Source: Albugo candida
Taxonomy: Eukaryota; Oomycota; Peronosporomycetes; Albuginales; Albuginaceae
NCBI GenBank assembly: GCA_905220665.1
Contig: CAJNAR010000146.1
Span: 372,001-436,000 of the forward strand
Reading direction: 5' to 3'
DNA length: 64,000 bases
Below, one piece after another: positions 59,301-64,000 of this stretch. Under the pieces are notes generated by a model that saw only the letters and a list, made by a program, of their open reading frames with translations, was not told the origin of the DNA and did not search any database. Every line of letters begins with the position of its first letter. Within the stretch, counting starts at the first letter, position 1. Position numbers and translations under genes: made by a program.

Positions 59301-60641
59301 ATCTTGCTGTATTTGCATTTCCAAATTAATTAGTAGGATCTTACAAGCGCAAAACCTTCGAAATAAAAACTCGGGCACGAAATGCTCGGACTGATCGTAT
59401 CCCCACCCACAACTATCATCAATCGCCGCTCTTGTGAGCCAGTAGAGACATGTTGCTAGACGAATATGACGATAGACTGCGTATGCGATCACTTGCATCA
59501 GTAACGCGGCTTTGATTGTGTTTTGAATGTCATTTAAGGTAAGCCACATGTGAAATACTTGAGGTAAGAAAAACTCAAAGTCCGCCATATTCTCATGCGA
59601 CAACTGAAGTAGCACATTGCTCACAATTGCGTACGCTTCGTCGGCTCCATGACGGTGCAAATGTAAAAGCTGTATTGCGTCCGAAATCCCAAAACCTGCT
59701 TCTTGCGTTTGCAAACGTATTCTTTTGATTTCGTCACGAAGGCTCGCAGAAACGGGTATAGCTTCGGCATACTGAACTTCAATCACTTGATGACTTTCAG
59801 TGGCGTCTTCCTGAATGCGATGAAGTTGGCATATTCCCTGCAAAGTGATTGCGACACTCAAGATGAATCGCTGAACACGAAAACAACGCGTGCAAGTACG
59901 AACTGCTTTCGATTTGCTATAGTGCAGAAGACTGATAAAGCGCTGACTATGATAGGAGCAAACAGTTTGGCCGCAGTTCCGACAGTGATGCTGTCTCTTT
60001 GTGCTCGTTTTCCCGTCAAATTTCACACCGCAATTGGGATGGCTACAGCTGGTCTGATTCTCAAACTTCGGGGCTTCTGTCGCGATTTTGAGATCTTCTA
60101 ACATGCTCTTTTGACAGATAGAAAGCCCGGAAAGCGATGTGATCAGCATTACGGAATTCCATTTTTTGTTCAAAGAATGCTGTACAAGCATCTGCCAGAC
60201 CTGAAAGCACGTCTGAGAGCCTCTTAACGCTCTCTCAATGTACTGAATCCACATTTTCTTCTCTTCCGGCAACATAGCATCGATATTATAGACACTTCCG
60301 TGACGAAATGATAGTTTAAATGCATTATGATAGGTGTGGAGTAGACCGTTACCGTCCCAAGTCTGCACATCTTCTATTTCTGCACTCAATGAAGCACTTT
60401 CCAGCATCTCAAACGAGCAAGTATCATCATCGGACGATAAATATCGGAAGAAAATCAGACCGATACAGCGACAGAAATACCGCTTCATACGATGGTACGT
60501 CAGGCCATCTTCGCGCATATATAGAAAGCCTTTGATCCCCGTACCGTCTATTTCTGTTTTATACGAGAAAGGTGCCATGGATTCAGTATCACAATCATCC
60601 GAAGATGGACATTCGATCGGGGTGTTGGGTGTGCTCGCCAT
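56334..60641 (-). CDS. Type III phosphatidylinositol 4-kinase with PH, FYVE and DEP domains
   Basis: Single exon, 1435 aa. A PH domain lies at about residues 28-137, starting GIKGFLYMREDGLTYHRMKR. A FYVE finger follows at about 193-250 (CGVKFDGK...RQHHCRNCGQTVC...RTCTRC), with His in place of one usual Cys ligand (VCSYHS). A helical PIK-accessory region comes next, then a DEP domain near 860-915 (GKEVLSWMIANEIVRDEEDA). The catalytic domain is about 1170-1430: VPYGIMVTSASTGMIEY, KDRHNGNIMLD (catalytic loop), IIHIDYGFIL (the DFG-like motif), and APFKLPQEM, as in PI4K beta. It makes PI4P, mainly at the Golgi in known relatives. A 4.3-kb exon without introns is unusual among its intron-rich neighbours. 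Confidence 0.92.
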   Translation of the reverse strand: MASTPNTPIECPSSDDCDTESMAPFSYKTEIDGTGIKGFLYMREDGLTYHRMKRYFCRCIGLIFFRYLSSDDDTCSFEMLESASLSAEIEDVQTWDGNGLLHTYHNAFKLSFRHGSVYNIDAMLPEEKKMWIQYIERALRGSQTCFQVWQMLVQHSLNKKWNSVMLITSLSGLSICQKSMLEDLKIATEAPKFENQTSCSHPNCGVKFDGKTSTKRQHHCRNCGQTVCSYHSQRFISLLHYSKSKAVRTCTRCFRVQRFILSVAITLQGICQLHRIQEDATESHQVIEVQYAEAIPVSASLRDEIKRIRLQTQEAGFGISDAIQLLHLHRHGADEAYAIVSNVLLQLSHENMADFEFFLPQVFHMWLTLNDIQNTIKAALLMQVIAYAVYRHIRLATCLYWLTRAAIDDSCGWGYDQSEHFVPEFLFRRFCACKILLINLEMQIQQDWTFQPDNDLPASPLQTLLLQSLFARLRILLEPITRSRSDEADMSLVSSVGPMCEALRLAILPPMYQKALDLEVFRYRLPQTREEVQHLFPSVYAQMISESVTEKSTYAIFKNQIDFVSQLCNLTEKLRHLPISERRLHLPAGLENLVLNRHSFYPLGTCGDSLQRFLSVATQEGAVFTTKARAPTLIFFEVEAVDKTDYEESSDLATLNWSRRILNDAVSKGFSKSESPSWSGNHTISGMANLQTSFGYDRESFAACAVACAASSELARQVATQLSGADGDSECATPIGSRKRSSTLHEAVRSGKSSRDSLPNSARVRPGSESVIEKTHSRHEITTEDLFDSPAAIRRINREDERFSSFLSDIGRTSSGQQSDAISQIEMERESGSKMLSRFELYTDTQLASIAYNMAYDIFQERENCEFNFGQDLALNGKEVLSWMIANEIVRDEEDATWLGEELVRSGALEPIQRQEEESEDLSIRPPKLPQRKTCGFEPSTQKAYRLGLLALQTTPRFTPNTAESKKAPFTRAKGNKKLTLSDFTGADVFGSHQTIDAAASSRQYCERDTTEKSFSQKGPNRKVESACEIASAAMYANTLATDNACFTELTQENGNFDEEESSTVPQGVCDVFDIDGTMAAMQSIREAVERIVIPNATETEKAGLSRDIQILSDQLDLIVNHFSKNRPKLTKAADSTFGESFEEMRERIRLESQRYGVLKAREGDDTSWDLVGLIVKSNDDLRQEKFCLQLIRQFQDIFDHAELPLRLVPYGIMVTSASTGMIEYLKNSTSLDALKKRQGYTNLGDHFVRMYGERESGKFRIAMANFVRSLAAYCLVCYLLQIKDRHNGNIMLDSQGFIIHIDYGFILGIAPGGKFSLETAPFKLPQEMIDAMGGTQSEYFKAFVILMIQGFLALRQHADTILMMIAVMAHDSSYPCFLSQHPRDVLCRTERLFKLELNQQQVIKHVLHIVRKSQNSYRTWQYDVFQKITNGIHP

Positions 60642-60710
60642 GCTGATGTACTTTACATACGTTTAGGACATTAAAACCTGAAGTTGGGATGTTTCATCTA
60701 CCCTCTAATT

Positions 60711-62152
60711 TCATAAATCGTTACTTTTGATATCTGTCTGGTTTAATATATTCCTATCGGCAGCAATTGTGGTATTCCATAATCGCGAAACGTAAATGTC
60801 GGGTTCTGTCCATGATATGACAATTCTAGAGAATCCATAGATACCAAGCAAATACGCCCCTAGAAGAACTACAAACCAATTCTGAGTATCAACGTATCGA
60901 TACGATTGTGCCAAGGAAACTTACTGATTCGAAAAGAGTGCAAGGAATGGTCCGGATTGAAAAAAGTGACATCCGGGAAACCCATAATATTGCAAAACAT
61001 GTGGACCAGGAAAACGCCGATAAGGTGACCTATCAATACAGGGAAGTCAAGGATACAGATAAGGAATGGAAGGAAACCTGTTCTCATATAGATGAAGGTT
61101 GCATAAGCGCCAAATAATGTTGTGTATAAGAGCTGGAATCCTGTCATCAATATTAGTAAGGTGAAGAAAATGACGAGTTTATGAAATATTGTACCAACAA
61201 TCAATGCTGCATCCCATAGGGATCGACCGCCTCGCAAATGTTCTATGAAATGATGCAGATGGGCTTTTGGCATCAAACGTCAGTATCTAAAAGTCAAACA
61301 CTTGACCGATGGCATACCAATCCCAAATGTGAGCGGGCTTGCTAGAATGATTTGCTTATGGCTGAAGTCGGAGCATATGAGCAATGGTATCATGCAGCTC
61401 CGAAAGACAAATTCTTCTGTAATTGGACCCTACCGTGAACACACTTTACAATTGTAAATTGTATAAACATTTGCTCGAAATTTGTACTCACAACGATATA
61501 GTTTCTCAGTGCTGGTAGCCGTTCACGTGTCATTGCATACACAAAAGAGGAGTTCCGAACTGCGTTGCATAGCCGATTCGACGGGTATTGTCGAGATACA
61601 TTTAGAATGCGTAGTCCATTGGATAAGAGCGATCCTGTGAATAGAACAGCCGTAATAACCACCGGAATGATTAGTGCCTTCAGCAATCCATCCGATCGAA
61701 TGCCGAGCCACTCTGCGAATGATAAACTACGATCATCCTACACCATATTATTTTTCACTCACTGATAAAAAAAATCTCATCGCAAGATACCTGCTGGCTA
61801 AATGCTGCGAGCACAAAAGGGCACAAAGTGCAAAGGATCAAAATGAGAAATAACCTTCCAATAATCTATCATTTGTAAGCTTTGTGTAAGACGTTTCGTG
61901 TCGAGAAAAGTTGCCCAATTTTGAATCGAAGGAATGGAAAATGTGACGTACATGGGTAGGATGATCTCGTGGAAGCTGACGTATGTTTTTCGGAAGTGCA
62001 TAAAGTACGCCGACATAAGCAGCAGCCATGCACAGACATGATATCACTGCTACTGTTGGATGCAGTTGGAACCGAATTCGCTTACTTCCGAATGGAGTGG
62101 AAGACGTTATGGAGCGCAAGGGAGCACTGGCGTTGGAGGCAGCAAAATGCAT
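60711..62152 (-). CDS. RCE1: CAAX prenyl protease 2 (RCE1)
   Basis: Six exons: 61952-62152, 61791-61865, 61492-61737, 61318-61429, 60925-61263 and 60711-60868. They total 1131 nt (376 aa), with introns of 53-86 nt and phases agreeing. The glutamate metalloprotease motifs are present: EEFVFR at residues about 179-184 (EExxxR), then TFGI-AHLHHFIEH (second His motif) and HMFCNIMGFPD near the C-terminus. Several hydrophobic segments predict a polytopic ER membrane protein. Conserved LPRDHP is near residue 62. Rce1 removes the AAX tripeptide from prenylated Ras/Rho-type proteins. The start at 62152 is the first in-frame ATG. The last acceptor was chosen at TTTGTAG (60869) because the earlier CTCAG breaks the frame. 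Confidence 0.88.
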
Positions 62153-62220
62153 TCCCAACACTTTGCATCTATGCTGCCTTTCATCCAATCCAAAATAAGA
62201 ATTACGGAATCAGAGTCTAA

Positions 62221-63723
62221 TCAGATTATATTCTCAGACTTTAAGACATTTAAAGCTTTAAACATGTTAAGCTGTCCGTATCCGTAATCGTTATTGGGAT
62301 ACATTGTTGCGTTCGACGCTGATCCGCACGGTATAGAGGGGGACTTGAGGAGAGAGGAATCAGCAGAGTGTTGCAACACTCTTCGAACTTGCGATAAGGT
62401 CAATTGTGGGAATATTCCGAGCAGAATTGCGATGGCTCCTGATACCTGAGGCGCTGCTGCGCTAGTACCTTGGAAGACAAAAAGCTGAGATGCGGATCCC
62501 TCTGTGCTATCTGCAGCTATAATATCCTCGCCTGGAGCACAAAGATCAGGTTTAAGTGCTCCATTTTCGCCGGGTCCTCGTGCACTATAATCAGCTAACT
62601 GATTCTTTCGATTGATTGCCCCGACAGAAATGGCATCCGCGTATTCAGATGGTGAGCTCACACTTCCACATGATGGTCCTCCGTTTCCCATCGAGAAGAC
62701 CGGAATAATACCTGCATCAATCCACTTCTGTAAAACTGTGGCAAAATACTTTTGTCCCTTTTCGTCGTTCCAGCTATTATTTATAATTCGGGGCGCACGA
62801 TCAGAGCAATTGTTTATGGACCCATTTATATCTGGAGGACATAACATGAATTCTGCGCATTTGAGTAAGCTTGCCTCAAGACAACCGTCAATATCACAAG
62901 CCCGACAAGCCATCCACTCCACGCCTGGCGCGACTCCGATTCCATTACTACCTGCTATGACACTAAGAACTGCTGTTCCATGACCATAATCATCGTACGG
63001 TGTAGTTTTGGAAGATATGGCATCCAGCCACCCATAATCTTTTAAGAAGTTGTCTTTCAAATTAGGATGTGTAGCCATTGCACCAGAATCAATCACGCCG
63101 ACACGAACTTTTGAGCCATTATAGCCCAGATTCCACAATTCAGACACTTTGATTTTTTCAATGTGCCACTTAGTGTCTCCATCAAACAATGACGTATCCA
63201 ATTGGGTATAAAGAGAATTATACTGCGAGGTAAAACGATTCTTTTCCGATTTGAGCGAGCGATAAGAATGCCCTCGGCCGAGCAAAGATTCTCTTGTCGC
63301 GTCATTTCGATTGTTTATCTTCCGTTCTTGACGAATACTTGCAATTTGAGAATTTGTACGCAGCTTTTCAATAACGTTTTTAGTAGCGTTACGAACATGA
63401 ATCTGATTTGTAATCCAAAAGCTTGACGCGTGCATATCATTTTTTCTCAATTCCTCAATCACTGAGTCATGCATTTTATCAACAGACAACTTTATCTCCC
63501 GTATCATTAACGTAATTGGGTCGGAGAGGACATTTTCGCGGCAGAGTGATCCGCATTTAAATTTCTCTGTTCTTTCGACTGCAGTATCCCTGTCAATGAA
63601 CGATATGATTATGCTCACGTTCGTACAAACTTCAGAAAGTTCCAGTAATTCAGGTTCGACAAAAACGGCGTCATTATCCAACAAAAGGCCCGCAATAATG
63701 AAAAAAATTGAGAGCATACACAT
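62221..63723 (-). CDS. Secreted subtilisin-like serine protease (S8)
   Basis: Single exon, 500 aa. An N-terminal hydrophobic signal (MCMLSIFFIIAGLLL) precedes a propeptide-like segment (about 30-180). The catalytic residues are Asp212 (VRVGVIDSGA), His248 (YDDYGHGTAVLSVIAG), the oxyanion Asn347 (SMGNGGPS) and Ser421 (GTSAAAPQVSG). The WHIEKIKVSELWN segment before the Asp block and the C-rich insert (CRACDIDGCLEASLLKCAEF) resemble bacterial bacillopeptidase-F-like and oomycete secreted subtilases. It probably acts outside the cell. The mature domain ends close to the C-terminus with no extra modules. Its stop is only 68 bp from the RCE1 start codon on the same strand. Confidence 0.9.
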   Translation of the reverse strand: MCMLSIFFIIAGLLLDNDAVFVEPELLELSEVCTNVSIIISFIDRDTAVERTEKFKCGSLCRENVLSDPITLMIREIKLSVDKMHDSVIEELRKNDMHASSFWITNQIHVRNATKNVIEKLRTNSQIASIRQERKINNRNDATRESLLGRGHSYRSLKSEKNRFTSQYNSLYTQLDTSLFDGDTKWHIEKIKVSELWNLGYNGSKVRVGVIDSGAMATHPNLKDNFLKDYGWLDAISSKTTPYDDYGHGTAVLSVIAGSNGIGVAPGVEWMACRACDIDGCLEASLLKCAEFMLCPPDINGSINNCSDRAPRIINNSWNDEKGQKYFATVLQKWIDAGIIPVFSMGNGGPSCGSVSSPSEYADAISVGAINRKNQLADYSARGPGENGALKPDLCAPGEDIIAADSTEGSASQLFVFQGTSAAAPQVSGAIAILLGIFPQLTLSQVRRVLQHSADSSLLKSPSIPCGSASNATMYPNNDYGYGQLNMFKALNVLKSENII

Positions 63724-63954
63724 TGCATTTCCCTCTTGTCAAATGACATGCATAAAGTGCACCTAATAGGAAGCTATGACACGTACGTATACCGTCCTAT
63801 GATTGATACAATGTTTTTATCGAATGTCATCCCGACTGAACACCTGTCAGGACTCAGCATGCAACAGGCTGATGCTTCAAACTACCGTATATTGCATATT
63901 TCAATATCCCTTCACCACATGCGATCTTGAAAGGTCACGAAATCCAAGTATTCG

Positions 63955-64000
63955 ATGGCTCCGAAAAAGTCGAATTCATCATCGCCCATCAAAAGAAAAG
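63955..64000 (+). CDS. 5' end of a gene running off the window
   Basis: ATG at 63955 opens a frame coding MAPKKSNSSSPIKRK up to the window edge. The basic, Ser-rich start looks like a nuclear localisation segment. It is divergent from the subtilase gene, 231 bp apart. Only 15 codons are visible, so this is tentative. Confidence 0.4.
   Translation, partial: MAPKKSNSSSPIKRK

Noticed and set aside
60869..60924. RCE1 terminal intron ending at CTCAG (60882)
   Set aside because: That acceptor throws the last exon out of frame. TTTGTAG 13 nt further on restores a hydrophobic, in-frame C-terminus.
1..64000. CRISPR arrays, insertion sequences, bacterial operons
   Set aside because: There are no regularly spaced direct repeats with spacers, no transposase domain, and gene structure is spliced and eukaryotic.

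Overview
This window is nuclear DNA of a eukaryote, most likely an oomycete. The genes carry many short GT-AG introns (mostly 45-90 nt), the base composition is AT-leaning, and genes are closely packed on both strands. One gene is a secreted transglutaminase elicitor with a Pep-13-like segment, a family best known from plant-pathogenic oomycetes. Several lipid-binding multidomain fusions (START-FYVE-FIST, PH-FYVE-DEP-PI4K) and FYVE domains in three separate loci also fit. The compact layout and AT-lean composition would suit a white rust (Albugo-like), but that is inference; nothing here identifies the species.

Layout. 0-4.6 kb: a decayed FYVE-tailed myosin, a ~190-bp tandem repeat, and a secreted HAD phosphatase with one in-frame stop. 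4.7-9.3 kb: an unrecognised six-exon gene (-), a small two-exon gene (+), ATP12 (-, six exons) and RPB4 (+, three exons) sharing a 67-bp divergent promoter, and a tiny four-exon gene (-). 10.2-12.9 kb: an ACT-domain Raf-like kinase (+). 13-18 kb: a sparse stretch with two partly resolved intron-rich candidates. 18.1-19.5 kb: the transglutaminase elicitor (-). 21.2-22.4 kb: a PSTAIRE CDK (-). 23.3-32.2 kb: a DMXL/Rav1 protein (+). 32.3-34.8 kb: a secreted protein built of about 17 Cys-pair repeats (+). 35.3-43.1 kb: three + strand genes in a row, START-FYVE-FIST, CC2D1/Lgd and a two-B-box protein. 43.5-48.4 kb: a zinc-finger protein (-), AAMP/Sqt1 (+) and an Iwr1-ankyrin fusion (+). 49.9-52.0 kb: the TORC2 subunit SIN1/Avo1 (-). 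53.2-56.3 kb: a bZIP factor and a lysine-rich nuclear protein (+). 56.3-63.7 kb: PI4K with PH, FYVE and DEP domains, the CAAX protease RCE1 and a secreted subtilase, all (-). The first 46 nt of one more + gene close the window.

Shared themes. Many genes act in membrane identity and trafficking: PI4K makes PI4P, FYVE modules usually read PI3P, CC2D1 works with ESCRT-III, DMXL/Rav1 assembles the V-ATPase, SIN1 belongs to TORC2, and RCE1 processes prenylated GTPases. A second group is nuclear or core machinery (RPB4, Iwr1, AAMP/Sqt1, CDK, bZIP). A third is secreted (elicitor, Cys-repeat protein, subtilase, HAD phosphatase) and could meet a host. Exon models were built by hand from splice signals and reading-frame phase. 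Those marked with low confidence are provisional.
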